This document shows positions 17,152-26,351 of a stretch of DNA of 64,000 nucleotides, piece by piece. The notes beneath the pieces are model-generated. The model searched no databases and had not been told where the DNA came from. It was given only the letters and a program-made list of their open reading frames with translations. Origin of the DNA: Chitinophagaceae bacterium (GTDB lineage: Bacteria > Bacteroidota > Bacteroidia > Chitinophagales > Chitinophagaceae); NCBI GenBank assembly GCA_014379345.1, contig JACMLY010000094.1:1-64000 (forward strand), read 5' to 3'. The position numbers and the translations under genes are program-made. Every line of letters starts with the position of its first letter. Within the stretch, counting starts at the first letter, position 1.

Positions 17152-17883
17152 TTATTTTGTTAGTTCTTTGATGGGAGTGAAGTCAACCTTGCGGAATTCT
17201 ACTTCAGCACCTTCCGCCTGTAATGCAATGCTTCCTTTGGAGGCAGTACAATTAGATCCATGGTTGACCAGCTCGCCATTTATCCAAACTTTAACTTCGC
17301 TACCCACACATTCGATCGTCATTGCATTCCATTCTCCGAGTGATTTTTCAGAGCTGTCCGTCAAATTTATGACCCGCCTTTTTTTCCCTTCCGTGATCCC
17401 CCATTCATTTTTTGGTCCACGCCTGGCTTCCATATCAGGAACAGTAACATCTTCAACAATACACCAGAAATCTCCTGCATTTTGATGCATCATCTGCACC
17501 TCGAGCGATTTTGGAAACATTTTGTACAATGCGCGGGGAGTGGATGCATGGACAAGTACGCCACAGTTACCGGGCTTGCCCGCAAAACGGTATTCTACTG
17601 CAAGGCGATAGTTTTGGTAGGAAGAATCACTGATAAGATGTCCGTTGGGTTTGCCAAGGCTTACAAGCAATCCATTCCTGATAATAAATGGATTTTTTGC
17701 GGTTTTGCTAGTGTCCATTTCAGGGATATCAATGTGCCAGCCGGTGAGATCTTTACCATTAAAAAGACTATAAGACTGCAGATATGCTTTGGATGATGAG
17801 CACAAAAAGAGAGCGATCATAAAAATTAAATGCGTGGCGGCACGAACTACCGGCGATAAGCGGCTAAAAGTAAATTTTTTCAT
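17152..17883 (-). CDS. Exported DUF1080 (3-keto-disaccharide hydrolase family) protein
   Basis: From the ATG at 17883 (MKKFTFSRL, a signal peptide with core LIFMIALFLC) the protein has 243 residues. The single DUF1080 beta-sandwich begins at SLFNGKDLTGWHI and ends with GSIALQAEGAEVEFRKVDF, both family hallmarks. Members act on 3-keto-glucosides or similar sugars and are abundant in Bacteroidota beside Gfo/Idh/MocA oxidoreductases. Here the nearest such enzymes are far away (57769-60938), so pathway membership is inference. It is the first gene of a likely two-gene unit with the membrane protein at 16759. Confidence 0.88.
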   Translation of the reverse strand: MKKFTFSRLSPVVRAATHLIFMIALFLCSSSKAYLQSYSLFNGKDLTGWHIDIPEMDTSKTAKNPFIIRNGLLVSLGKPNGHLISDSSYQNYRLAVEYRFAGKPGNCGVLVHASTPRALYKMFPKSLEVQMMHQNAGDFWCIVEDVTVPDMEARRGPKNEWGITEGKKRRVINLTDSSEKSLGEWNAMTIECVGSEVKVWINGELVNHGSNCTASKGSIALQAEGAEVEFRKVDFTPIKELTK

Positions 17884-17955
17884 GTAAATATTTTTAAATG
17901 GCAAATCATTATATCAAATAGTCGATCTCAAAGACATCTGAAAATTACAAAGTTT

Positions 17956-19134
17956 TCAGACCTGTTCATTTTTAAGGTTGCGGCTTCCTTCGTATAACTC
18001 ATATTCCAGTAAACGGCAGTCGATCGTGCTGGTATAAAATTCTATCCGACGTTTTGCTTTCAGGCCTATTTTTTTTGCGAGGTCCAGGTTGCCTGTGAAT
18101 ACGTACCCAAAATATCCGCCGCATTTTTGTTTCATGAAATGACCGATACGGCCGTACGTTTCTTCGAGCTGTGCAGTTTCACCGAGGCGGGCGCCATACT
18201 CGGGATTTACATAAAACACACCCGGCTTTCCGCCCGGAACTTCCGTTTCGGCAAAATCACAAACAGAAAAATCGATCAGGCTGGCAACGCCTGCTGCCAC
18301 GGCATTTTTTCTTGCATTGTCAATCGCTGCCTCACTATAATCGGTGGCGATGATCCGGAGATCTTTTTTATCGATGATCTGCTGTTCCAATAAGCTATCT
18401 TCTTCGAGATAAACATTTTCATCGTAGCCCTTCAAATGCATAAAGGCATAATTTGTCCTGAATAATCCAGGGGTTCTGTTGGTGGCGATCATCGCGGCTT
18501 CAATGGCCACGGTTCCTGAACCGCACATCGGGTTTATAAATGGGGAACACCTGTTCCATTGCGTTGCGTAAATAGTGGCAGCAGCCAGGGCCTCCAGCAT
18601 AGGAGCACGGCCCGGTATTTTACGATAACCATGCCGCGCCAGAGAATCGCCCGAAGTGTCAATAAATATTTCCGCATCTTCATTCTTCCAGAATAAATGG
18701 ATCACGGCACCTGTAAGTTCAGAACCCGTTGAAGGGCGGTTTCCTGATTTTTCACGCATGCGGTCTACGATAGCGTCTTTCACCCGCAGATTCGCAAAGA
18801 GGTTATTATTGATTGTTGGATTGCTCACATTACTCGTGATGGAAAAATATCCGTTATCAGGCAAAATATTTTCCCAGGGATAGTCAACAAGGTTTTTGTA
18901 AATAGCATCCCCGTCAGCCGCCTGAAATGATTGCAGGCGGTAAAGTACCTGGCTCGCACATCGCAGATTAAGATTAAGCTTTATACAATCATTGACAGAG
19001 CCCTGAAGATGCACGCCTGTTACAAATGTTTCATTAATCCTGAATCCCAATTGGTTTACTTCCTGTTTAAGATAAGGAGCCAGGCGTTTATTACAGGTAA
19101 TGGTAACCGATCCCGGAGTAGTATATACATTCAT
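17956..19134 (-). CDS. THUMP-domain class I SAM-dependent RNA methyltransferase (RlmL-like)
   Basis: A 392-residue cytosolic methyltransferase with an N-terminal THUMP RNA-binding domain (about residues 45-150) and a Rossmann-fold catalytic domain (from about 160). The SAM-binding region includes FINPMCGSGTVAIEAAM and the acidic IATDYSEAAIDNA; the catalytic motif reads NPEYGARLGE where the common form is NPPYG. It should modify a guanine base in 23S rRNA, by similarity to the RlmL N-terminal half. The RlmK-like half of enterobacterial RlmKL is absent. Confidence in family is high; the exact target base is inferred. Confidence 0.9.
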   Translation of the reverse strand: MNVYTTPGSVTITCNKRLAPYLKQEVNQLGFRINETFVTGVHLQGSVNDCIKLNLNLRCASQVLYRLQSFQAADGDAIYKNLVDYPWENILPDNGYFSITSNVSNPTINNNLFANLRVKDAIVDRMREKSGNRPSTGSELTGAVIHLFWKNEDAEIFIDTSGDSLARHGYRKIPGRAPMLEALAAATIYATQWNRCSPFINPMCGSGTVAIEAAMIATNRTPGLFRTNYAFMHLKGYDENVYLEEDSLLEQQIIDKKDLRIIATDYSEAAIDNARKNAVAAGVASLIDFSVCDFAETEVPGGKPGVFYVNPEYGARLGETAQLEETYGRIGHFMKQKCGGYFGYVFTGNLDLAKKIGLKAKRRIEFYTSTIDCRLLEYELYEGSRNLKNEQV

Positions 19135-19330
19135 GTTGCAATAAAGGTAAAAGCTTCATGAATAACCAGCGTCATTTAAGTTGCTTGTAAAACGAATTTT
19201 AGTTGCAATGCCCTGCTAAATTTTATCATACATTAGCAAATATGGAATAGTCCTGAAGATGGATGATCGCCTGCCTTTATTTTGAATGGATTAAACAAAA
19301 TTTTAATGTTCTCGTCAAGCATAAATAAAA

Positions 19331-20095
19331 ATGTCATCAAAAAATAAAATCGCATTGGTTACAGGCGGAAGCCGCGGACTGGGAAAAAACATGGCGATAA
19401 GACTTGCGGAAAAAGGGCATGATGTTATTCTTACTTACCAATCACAAAAAGAAGCGGCTGAAACAGTCGTGAAAGATATTGAATCGATGGGCCAGAAGGG
19501 CCTTGCTCTGCAGTTAGATGCAGCCGATTTTAATTCTCTGGATGCATTCGTACAGTTGCTCGCCCAAACACTTCAATCAAAATGGAATACCGATCATTTT
19601 GATTTCCTGGTAAACAATGCAGGTATTGGGGCCACCATTCCATTTGAAAATGTTACCGAAGAAGATTTTGACCGATTCCTGAATATTCATTTCAAAAGCG
19701 TTTATTTTCTTACACAAGAAACATTACCCATGATTAACAATCATGGGCGGATCATAAATATTTCAACCGGAACAACGAGGTTTTGCGTACCTGGATATTC
19801 TGTATATGCATCAATGAAGGGTGCAATAGAAATTTTTACAAAATACCTGGCAAAAGAAGTGGGTGGAAGGGGAATTACGGCCAATGTAGTTGCTCCGGGT
19901 CCCATAGAAACCGATTTTAATAACGCTGCTATTCGCAATAATCCCGAAAGAAAAACTGCCATGGGTGACATGACAGCGCTAGGCAGGGTGGGGCAGGCGG
20001 AGGATATAGGTGGTGTTATCGCTTTTATTTGTTCTGAAGATGCCCGCTGGATTACAGGCCAAAGAATTGAAGCCTCTGGCGGCATCTCTTTATAG
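19331..20095 (+). CDS. SDR family NAD(P)-dependent oxidoreductase
   Basis: A 254-residue classical short-chain dehydrogenase. The cofactor motif TGGSRGLG is at residues 11-18, NNAG at 95-98, the catalytic Ser145 in INISTG, and the Tyr159-x3-Lys163 pair in YASMK, followed by PGPIETDF. An Arg after the cofactor glycines and no acidic residue at the end of beta-2 would suit NADPH. The protein resembles FabG-like and 3-ketoacyl/keto-sugar reductases; the substrate is unknown. It is followed 58 bases later by a co-directional lipoprotein gene, possibly in one transcript. Confidence 0.92.
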   Translation: MSSKNKIALVTGGSRGLGKNMAIRLAEKGHDVILTYQSQKEAAETVVKDIESMGQKGLALQLDAADFNSLDAFVQLLAQTLQSKWNTDHFDFLVNNAGIGATIPFENVTEEDFDRFLNIHFKSVYFLTQETLPMINNHGRIINISTGTTRFCVPGYSVYASMKGAIEIFTKYLAKEVGGRGITANVVAPGPIETDFNNAAIRNNPERKTAMGDMTALGRVGQAEDIGGVIAFICSEDARWITGQRIEASGGISL

Positions 20096-20153
20096 TCATT
20101 CCACATCAGGAAAATTTTTGCCTAAATCAACTAAGAATATCCCAAACCCCGTC

Positions 20154-21116
20154 ATGAGAAGTCATTGTAAATTTCTGTGCTTTTGTTTTTCTTTATTAAT
20201 GGCATTAAGCTGCCGGCAATCCGCGAGCGTGGAAAGCATGCATGAATTAAAAGAATATTCATCAGGCTCCGCAATTTCATTTTTTAATGACCGGATTTAT
20301 TTAATGGGCGATGATATGAATTATCTGCTCATGACCGATACGTCTTTTAATCCGGTTGACAGCATAGAACTTCAACCAGGATTTAACAGGATTGCGAAAG
20401 ACATAAAACCTGATATAGAATCATCATCCATTATAAGGATCAGGAAATCGTCTTTTCTGTTACTATTGGGTTCAGGCTCTGCTTATCCCTACAGAAGCAA
20501 CGGGTGGTTGATCAATGTCCGCAACAAAGAAAAAACGCCGATCGATCTGGAACCTTTTTATAAACGGCTTGAAGCCAACGGGATCAAAGCATTGAATATA
20601 GAGGGAGCAACAGCTGTGGCGGGTGGGATAGTGCTTGCCAACCGCGGCAATAAATCAATCCCCAAAAACTATCTGATCTTTGCCTCAACAGAATTCTGGA
20701 AAAACCACCAGACAGCTGATATCAGGATCATGAAACTGGGTGCAAACAGCGATACTGCCTCGTTCAGCGGTGTTTCCGGCCTTGATTATTCCTACAGATC
20801 TGATCGTTTACTTCTTACCGTCAGCACAGAAAATACCTACGGCACGCAAACTGACGGAGCTATAGGTAAAAGCTATTTGTGGATGATCGATAATATCTCT
20901 TCAAAAAAAAGGCTGGCGGCCATCAATCCAAACCACATTATTGATCTCGAAGCGCTGGATAATCGTTTTAAAGGTCACAAAATAGAATCTGTTTGCATTC
21001 TATCTGAAAACAAATCTGAATATCAGCTGGCATTGGTTGCAGATGATGATAAGGGTACCAGCATATTGTTCAGGATCAAAGTGAATAAAGAAGAGTTGGG
21101 TGGGGCTAAGAGATAA
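20154..21116 (+). CDS. Lipoprotein with beta-propeller-like domain (DUF6929-like)
   Basis: The ATG at 20154 is preferred over an upstream frame inside the SDR gene because it begins a lipoprotein signal (MRSHCKFLCFCFSLLMALSC, lipobox at Cys20). The 320-residue product has repeated beta-rich units: SSGSAISFFNDRIYLMGDD, a GSGSAYPYRSNGWLINV segment, EGATAVAGGIVLANRG and VSGLDYSYRSDRLLLTVS. The opening pattern (Gly-Ser-Ala-Ile-x..., then MGDD) is like the DUF6929 domain. The role is unknown, but the layout is of an envelope protein that binds or cleaves a ligand with a propeller. Confidence 0.7.
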   Translation: MRSHCKFLCFCFSLLMALSCRQSASVESMHELKEYSSGSAISFFNDRIYLMGDDMNYLLMTDTSFNPVDSIELQPGFNRIAKDIKPDIESSSIIRIRKSSFLLLLGSGSAYPYRSNGWLINVRNKEKTPIDLEPFYKRLEANGIKALNIEGATAVAGGIVLANRGNKSIPKNYLIFASTEFWKNHQTADIRIMKLGANSDTASFSGVSGLDYSYRSDRLLLTVSTENTYGTQTDGAIGKSYLWMIDNISSKKRLAAINPNHIIDLEALDNRFKGHKIESVCILSENKSEYQLALVADDDKGTSILFRIKVNKEELGGAKR

Positions 21117-21178
21117 AGAGATTAGGGAAAGAGGAAAGAGGGCTATGAGACCTGGATCGTGCGACTTTATCAGTAATG

Positions 21179-21225
21179 CTATGTTCCTTCCATGTTTCTA
21201 CTGTAAAAACATAGAAGGAACATAG
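21179..21225. repeat. 19-bp-arm hairpin, CTATGTTCC family
   Basis: Left arm CTATGTTCCTTCCATGTTT (21179-21197) and right arm 21207-21225 are reverse complements at 18 of 19 positions around a nine-base loop. It sits between two convergent genes and could terminate both. The 13-mer ATGTTTCTACTGT inside it recurs in the palindrome at 59293-59383. Confidence 0.85.
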
Positions 21226-21277
21226 GGTAATTTATTTTCCGACGCAGTTTATTTTATAAATCTGTACCCTTTAATAG

Positions 21278-22366
21278 TTAAAGTGCTCCAAATTGTTTTA
21301 GAAATTTTTCAGAATTGGCTTTCACATTAGCCGGAGGGTTCATGCTCAGCGATTTTTTGAAATTGATGATCGCATTTTTCTTGTCACCCTTTGTAGCATA
21401 CCCCTCTCCAAGGCTATCCCAGGCATTTGGACTTTTCGGAAACCGTTGGGTATTGAGGATGAACATTGCGATCGCTTTGTCCTGTTCACCCTGGTTCAAT
21501 AAAGTATATGCATGTGTATTCAATTCGGCCTCGGTAGCAATTGCGATGGCTGTGGTCATCAACTTATCCGCTTCTTCGACGTTACCGGATTGTTTAAGCA
21601 ATCCCGATTTTATATTGAGTGTGGCGAAACTGTTGTTCTGTGCAATTGCCTGGTCGATCCAATTGACTGCCTGCTCATTGTTTAGGTTGTTTTGAAGAGC
21701 ATAATTTGCGGCACTTGCAAATCCCTGCCAATTAAATCCCACAGGTCCTTTTAATTGTTCTGCAGCATTGTTCATCACAATCGCGTCAACATCAAATTCA
21801 ATTTTAACAGGGAGTTGTTTCTTTTCCCAATTCAGTACCAGTTCGGTAGTGGTTTTTGTTGGATGGAGGAAATCATAAGTAAGCAATTCGGTATTTGATA
21901 TTTCCCGTAACTGGATTTTAGCTTTTAACTGATCCTGTTTCGGATCGTAAAAAAAACTTCCCCATGATCTGAAATCTTTGGACAGAACTACCTCGCCGGT
22001 ATTGTCTTTGTTAACAACGAAAAACAAACCATACGTGCCCGCAGGAACGGATTGACCTTCTACTTTTGCATCGTGTGTGAACCTGATTGTTGTGTTTTCA
22101 TTGGCGCCTGCCCGCCAGGGTGCCTGGTTGCCGTTTCCAAATCCCTGTGCATTCCACCCATAAGGCACAAGTGTGCCCCATACTTCGCGACCCTTTACAG
22201 CCGGTCTCGAATAATTCACGGTTATTGTAGAGATTCCAATGACCTGAGAAACCTCGGCAGCAGGACTGGGCGTTCTCGGAGTGGTGATACCCTGCGCCTG
22301 CGTTGTTTCCGAAGCAATTGCCATCAGTAGCAGGCAGGATAATTGGGTGATGAATTGTTTTAGCAT
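21278..22366 (-). CDS. Exported DUF2911 protein with C-terminal TPR region
   Basis: A 362-residue protein with a signal peptide ending near TTQAQ. The DUF2911 domain covers residues 25-190, starting SPAAEVSQVIGISTITVNYS and including RPAVKGREVWG, WRAGANENTTIRF and VPAGTYGLFFVV, all family hallmarks. A helical TPR-like region follows (about 220-360), with NSFATLNIKSGLLKQSGN and NAWDSLGEGYATKGDKKNAI as repeat-like units. This fusion is common in Bacteroidota; its activity is unknown. It is convergent with the lipoprotein gene at 20154. Confidence 0.88.
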   Translation of the reverse strand: MLKQFITQLSCLLLMAIASETTQAQGITTPRTPSPAAEVSQVIGISTITVNYSRPAVKGREVWGTLVPYGWNAQGFGNGNQAPWRAGANENTTIRFTHDAKVEGQSVPAGTYGLFFVVNKDNTGEVVLSKDFRSWGSFFYDPKQDQLKAKIQLREISNTELLTYDFLHPTKTTTELVLNWEKKQLPVKIEFDVDAIVMNNAAEQLKGPVGFNWQGFASAANYALQNNLNNEQAVNWIDQAIAQNNSFATLNIKSGLLKQSGNVEEADKLMTTAIAIATEAELNTHAYTLLNQGEQDKAIAMFILNTQRFPKSPNAWDSLGEGYATKGDKKNAIINFKKSLSMNPPANVKANSEKFLKQFGAL

Positions 22367-22517
22367 TTTAGTTGGTTTTAGTTGAAAAACTGATCACAAT
22401 TAAAATCTACGATTTACCGGGAAGTTGCATACCCCAATCTATTCAAGCGGTTATTGACAAGGCCAGACGGCATTTACTTGAGAAGAGACTGACAGCGTAT
22501 ATTATCTGCAATAACAA

Positions 22518-24464
22518 TCATAAAGGAGATTCATGAATTGAAATCTGCATTGACACTTTATTTTTCAATTCGGCATATCTCGGATCTTTTTTTAATTCTT
22601 CGAATACAGGATACTCGAGAAATATATTCACCGGCGCTAATCTTTTTTCAACACATTGATTAATGTGGTAAAAAACTTTATCGAAGTTACCCAGGCTAAA
22701 CCAGAGCCCTACAAGATCTGCATCCACAACAGCATCGGGCTCCTCTAACTGTCTTTGCTCGATTTTGCGGATGCATTCCATTGTTTTTTCAGGCTGACCA
22801 AGTTTCGCATAGCAATATCCCAGGCCCATCAATCCTTTCAATGGATGATTTGTTAACCGGTGAACTTCTTCAAAAAGCGTACACGCTGTTTGATAATCGC
22901 CTTTCATAGCAGTGCCCCACGCCTTCAGTTCAATGCAAATACGCATTTGCGGATGCATTTCCAATACCTTATCTGCCTGCCGGATCGCATCGTCATAACG
23001 TTGCGCAAATATGTATACATTTCCAAGGTAATGATTGATCGAAGGAGATAATGGATCCAGCTTCACTGCTTCCTCCATTATTTTTACTGCTTCATCTTTT
23101 CTACCTACGATAATATAATAAAACCCGAGAAGCCGGTAGGCCTCCGTAGCACCCGGATTAATGTGTATGGCATTTCTCAGAGCATCGTAAGCCCGGTTCC
23201 ATTCCCAATCGTAAAACAGGTAGGCACAGGCTTTCGCAATATGGCTTTCGGCGAGTGAACTATCGAGTTGCAGGGCTTTGTCTGCATACCGGTGAACAAT
23301 TTCATAAGCTTTATGTGGAGAAGTTTGGCCACTTGAACCAAGGTAACTGTATGCCCCGGCAGTCATGGCATAGGCTGGTGCGTAATCGGGCTCTATGGCA
23401 ACAGCCTGTTCAAAACAATCAATTGCTTTGCGAGCATCGGCAGGAGTAAGTTTGTTCCAATAATGAAGTCCTTTAAGGTACAAAGTATACGCATTCACAT
23501 TAGTTGTGTGCACTTTTACAAGTGGGGTAGCTTTTTGCGCTACAGTCAGGTTTTCTCTGAGTTTATTCGCAATGATTCCGCTGATCTCATCCTGCACCTC
23601 AAAAATATCCGTAAGGTCGCGATCGTAGTTCTCACTCCAGATATGGTATCCATCGGCTGTGTTGATCAGCTGGGCAGTAATGCGCACACGGTTAGCTGCT
23701 TTTCGAACGCTTCCTTCCAATATTTTATCGACATTCAGTTTAATACCGATATCACGCACATCATCATTCTTTCCCTTATAGGCAAAAGCCGAAGTGCGTG
23801 ATGTTACCTGTAAGCCGTCTACTTTTGTAAGTGCGTTCAACAATTCTTCCGTAATTCCATCACTGAAGTATTCGTTCTCAGGATCTGCACTCATATTTAC
23901 AAAAGGCAACACTGCTAATCTATTGGCTGGCTGCCTGGTTTTTCCCTGCAAATGACCACGGCTGGGAACAACGATACCTGCATTGGAAATAGCGAAGATC
24001 CGCACCGGCTGCCTGATGTTTTTTAATTCAAAATATCCCATTTCCTGGGTGCTGATATTTTCCTGGTTTTTAATCTCATCATATACTTTCTCAGAAATAA
24101 AAACACTTCCCGAAACAGCCATCGATTCTATTCGTGAAGCAAGATTCACACCATCACCATAGATCGCTTCTTCCTCCACTGTCACATCACCCGTATGAAT
24201 ACCGATTCGTACGTCCACTTTTGGTTCGTTCAGTAACTGTTGTTGTATGCTGATGGCACACCGTACACTATCAATGGCACTGCTAAAAATGCTTAGCGAT
24301 CCGTCACCATAATATTGAAGTATTTTACCGTTGAATTTTTCGATAGAAAATTCCAATACTTCTTTTAAGCGTTGGCGTTTCCGGCGGGCAAGCTGTTCGT
24401 TCTCCTGCATCAATGCAGTATATCCGGTCATATCGGCAAAAAGTATGGCTACGAGCTGGCGCAT
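22518..24464 (-). CDS. Class III adenylate/guanylate cyclase with TolB-like and TPR regions
   Basis: From the ATG at 24464 (MRQLVAILFADMTGYTALM) the protein has 648 residues. The catalytic domain (1-165) has metal-binding Asp11 and Asp54 (in YYGDGSLSIF) and GDGVNLASRIE near residue 103; it should make a cyclic nucleotide. A FlgO/TolB-N-like domain follows (about 185-310, from LAVLPFVNMSADPENEYFSDG), then about seven TPR units to the C-terminus. There is no membrane segment. The same three-part layout is widespread in Bacteroidota and rhizobia. The upstream start extension of 24 codons lacks conservation features and is rejected. The substrate-defining residues cannot be set from this reading. 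Confidence 0.9.
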   Translation of the reverse strand: MRQLVAILFADMTGYTALMQENEQLARRKRQRLKEVLEFSIEKFNGKILQYYGDGSLSIFSSAIDSVRCAISIQQQLLNEPKVDVRIGIHTGDVTVEEEAIYGDGVNLASRIESMAVSGSVFISEKVYDEIKNQENISTQEMGYFELKNIRQPVRIFAISNAGIVVPSRGHLQGKTRQPANRLAVLPFVNMSADPENEYFSDGITEELLNALTKVDGLQVTSRTSAFAYKGKNDDVRDIGIKLNVDKILEGSVRKAANRVRITAQLINTADGYHIWSENYDRDLTDIFEVQDEISGIIANKLRENLTVAQKATPLVKVHTTNVNAYTLYLKGLHYWNKLTPADARKAIDCFEQAVAIEPDYAPAYAMTAGAYSYLGSSGQTSPHKAYEIVHRYADKALQLDSSLAESHIAKACAYLFYDWEWNRAYDALRNAIHINPGATEAYRLLGFYYIIVGRKDEAVKIMEEAVKLDPLSPSINHYLGNVYIFAQRYDDAIRQADKVLEMHPQMRICIELKAWGTAMKGDYQTACTLFEEVHRLTNHPLKGLMGLGYCYAKLGQPEKTMECIRKIEQRQLEEPDAVVDADLVGLWFSLGNFDKVFYHINQCVEKRLAPVNIFLEYPVFEELKKDPRYAELKNKVSMQISIHESPL

Positions 24465-24667
24465 AGCATGTAATTTAGTAAAGAAAGAATTAATACCGTG
24501 TGAAGTTGAAATGGGAGCAGTGGAAGAATGACACACACTGGATGGGTAGATGATAACGCACTATTAATGCGAATTACTTTATGTACCTGTAAAAATAAAT
24601 GAGATTGTGAAACTCATTATCATGAAATGATCAATCGTGTTTGGACACAAATTTGAATGAATATCGT

Positions 24668-24916
24668 ATGGATGATTCATTTGAAATCCCTGTTCTCTTC
24701 AACCAAAAAGAATTGTTGTTCCCTGCGAGACTGCTCCATCAGGGGTTTACCCATAAGATTAAAGTCGACGTAAACGGCCTGACCATCATTTTTGAACCGG
24801 ATGAAGAAGGTAATTACCGCGCGATCATTGATGATATATTACTTGAAAAAGCCAATGAGATCAATATCTCCTTGCTAAAAACGATTGCCGTGGCGATAGA
24901 ATCGATTGTACGATGA
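24668..24916 (+). CDS. Small conserved hypothetical protein
   Basis: An 82-residue cytosolic protein beginning MDDSFEIPVLFNQKELLFPA; the start at 24668 is the first ATG in frame (an upstream TTG is less likely). It is acidic and beta-rich in the first half (FTHKIKVDVNGLTIIFEPDEEG), then helical. No signal, no membrane segment, no motif that I can name. It reads towards the beta-barrel gene 24929 and is divergent from the cyclase. The regular polar/hydrophobic pattern supports a real protein. Confidence 0.7.
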   Translation: MDDSFEIPVLFNQKELLFPARLLHQGFTHKIKVDVNGLTIIFEPDEEGNYRAIIDDILLEKANEINISLLKTIAVAIESIVR

Positions 24917-24928
24917 ACTACAAAACTT

Positions 24929-25636
24929 CTAATGTTTCATAAATTTAGGCTGACATAAAAACGTAAGCGTCACAAATATCCTCTGCAGTCCGTCTTCAGG
25001 CGCATCCTTCAATTGCTGATCTTCGGTAGACCTCCATTCGTGATCCTTGAAACTGCTGATATACCCGGCCTGCAATCCGATGGAATGAGAAGGGCGGCGG
25101 GCAGACTTCAGAGCAAAACCGGCGCCGAGCCGGTAAGTAAGAAACGAATTTTTGAAATCTACCGGGCGTATGCCGCTTTGTTCTGTTGTAGACTGCAAGA
25201 CATTATTGAAATCAACGGAAGAATTATCCTTATGAAATTTTGCCTGGTATTTTTCATACCCTAAACCGGCTAAGGGATAAAGCATTATCCTCCGACTGTT
25301 TAAGACATTATAACCGAGGTCAGCACTAAAGCCATAGAACCTGAGAATACTATTTTTGGTTTCACGGTTACCGGCCCGGCTGGTTCCCGCGGTAAAACTA
25401 AAGCCCGAGATCAATCTGTTGTGCTCTTTGAGCCAGCCCAACTGAAGAGTAGCCATATGCTCTTTTAGTTCTTTATACTGCGGAAAGCCTGCAATACGGC
25501 TGTTAAGTCCATCAAATTCCTGAAAAGTTATTCCGATCCCATGCATCATTTTTGGCATGTAGCTGGATTTCTTAGCATCCTGCGCCACAGAGATGACGGA
25601 CATTGTAAGCAGGCAAGAGAAAATCATCATTTTCAT
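24929..25636 (-). CDS. Outer-membrane beta-barrel-type protein
   Basis: The start at 25636 begins a signal peptide (MKMMIFSCLLTMSVISVAQ). The 235-residue product consists of alternating amphipathic strands with Gly and aromatic residues (LISGFSFTAGTSRAG, FYGFSADLGYNVL, YPLAGLGYEKY, FLTYRLGAGFALK, SIGLQAGYISSF) and ends with VTLTFLCQPKFMKH. This is the pattern of an eight-to-ten-stranded outer membrane barrel. It has no recognisable domain name and no partner gene. Convergent with the small gene at 24668, 12 bases apart. Confidence 0.72.
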   Translation of the reverse strand: MKMMIFSCLLTMSVISVAQDAKKSSYMPKMMHGIGITFQEFDGLNSRIAGFPQYKELKEHMATLQLGWLKEHNRLISGFSFTAGTSRAGNRETKNSILRFYGFSADLGYNVLNSRRIMLYPLAGLGYEKYQAKFHKDNSSVDFNNVLQSTTEQSGIRPVDFKNSFLTYRLGAGFALKSARRPSHSIGLQAGYISSFKDHEWRSTEDQQLKDAPEDGLQRIFVTLTFLCQPKFMKH

Positions 25637-25835
25637 ACAGATCTGGTTTTTGTTAATTATAATACAATCAAACACTTTAAAAGTTGCTTTTTCTATAAAA
25701 AATTATTGAATAAATAGCTCTGACAATGGGATGCAATTTTCATTCCTCTGAAATGTTTGCGATGAATGCGCCTCATGATATGAATACATCTTATGCAGTA
25801 AGATAAATACGAAATGGGAGATAAAATGGATGTTC

Positions 25836-26200
25836 TTATTTGAAGTCTATATTGCCATTGGTGCACTTCGAATAGTGTCGAAAATGTGGATCCGCCAACC
25901 TTCGCCGGGCAGAAATCGTAGCCCACGTTCATAGCTACCGACAAATTCCCTTGCTTTCCCCTGAGAAGCTGAATTTTTATATTGGAGTACAATGGGATAT
26001 GTTTTCACAGCAGTCTCATCATTATTAATGTTCACAAAGTAATTTCCTGTCTGGTGATGGATCGAATCCAGACCTTCAAATCCTTTTTGACATCGTTACA
26101 AATTTGTTTCAATGATCAGCTCCCTTGTCGTAAAGCCTGTTTTCATTTTCGGTTCTTCATCAATGAGGTAAAATTTTAATAATATTCCCGCATATCTTAT
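25836..26200 (-). pseudogene. Decayed SnoaL-like (NTF2 fold) gene
   Basis: A minus-strand frame encodes GFEGLDSIHHQTGNYFVNI then VKTYPIVLQYKN and REFVGSYERGLRFLPGEGWR, the typical second half of a SnoaL-like protein. The C-terminus breaks at the AAAA run 25881-25884: adding one base restores HYSKCTNGNIDFK and a stop at 25836-25838, the expected ending. Upstream, a further frame break with a stop near 26110 separates a piece reading KFYLIDEEPKMKTGFTTREL, which fits the N-terminal half. The first ~40 residues are not recognisable and no start is present. At least two lesions make this a pseudogene rather than a sequencing error. A living relative lies at 15637. Confidence 0.7.
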
Positions 26201-26351
26201 CGAGAAGCAACTATTTGATTTTTATTGAGAAAACTGGCATCATTTTTTCAGTTAGTTTGAGGTATGAAGTTAGTGTGTGCTGACTTCAGGCATCTGCTTA
26301 CTTCATTAAAACAATTTCCGCAATTTTTTATTTTTTAAAAATTTTACTATC

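Noticed and set aside
25693..25992. 99-codon minus-strand frame suggesting an outer-membrane protein
   Set aside because: It overlaps the SnoaL-like pseudogene in another frame, and that reading explains the stretch better.
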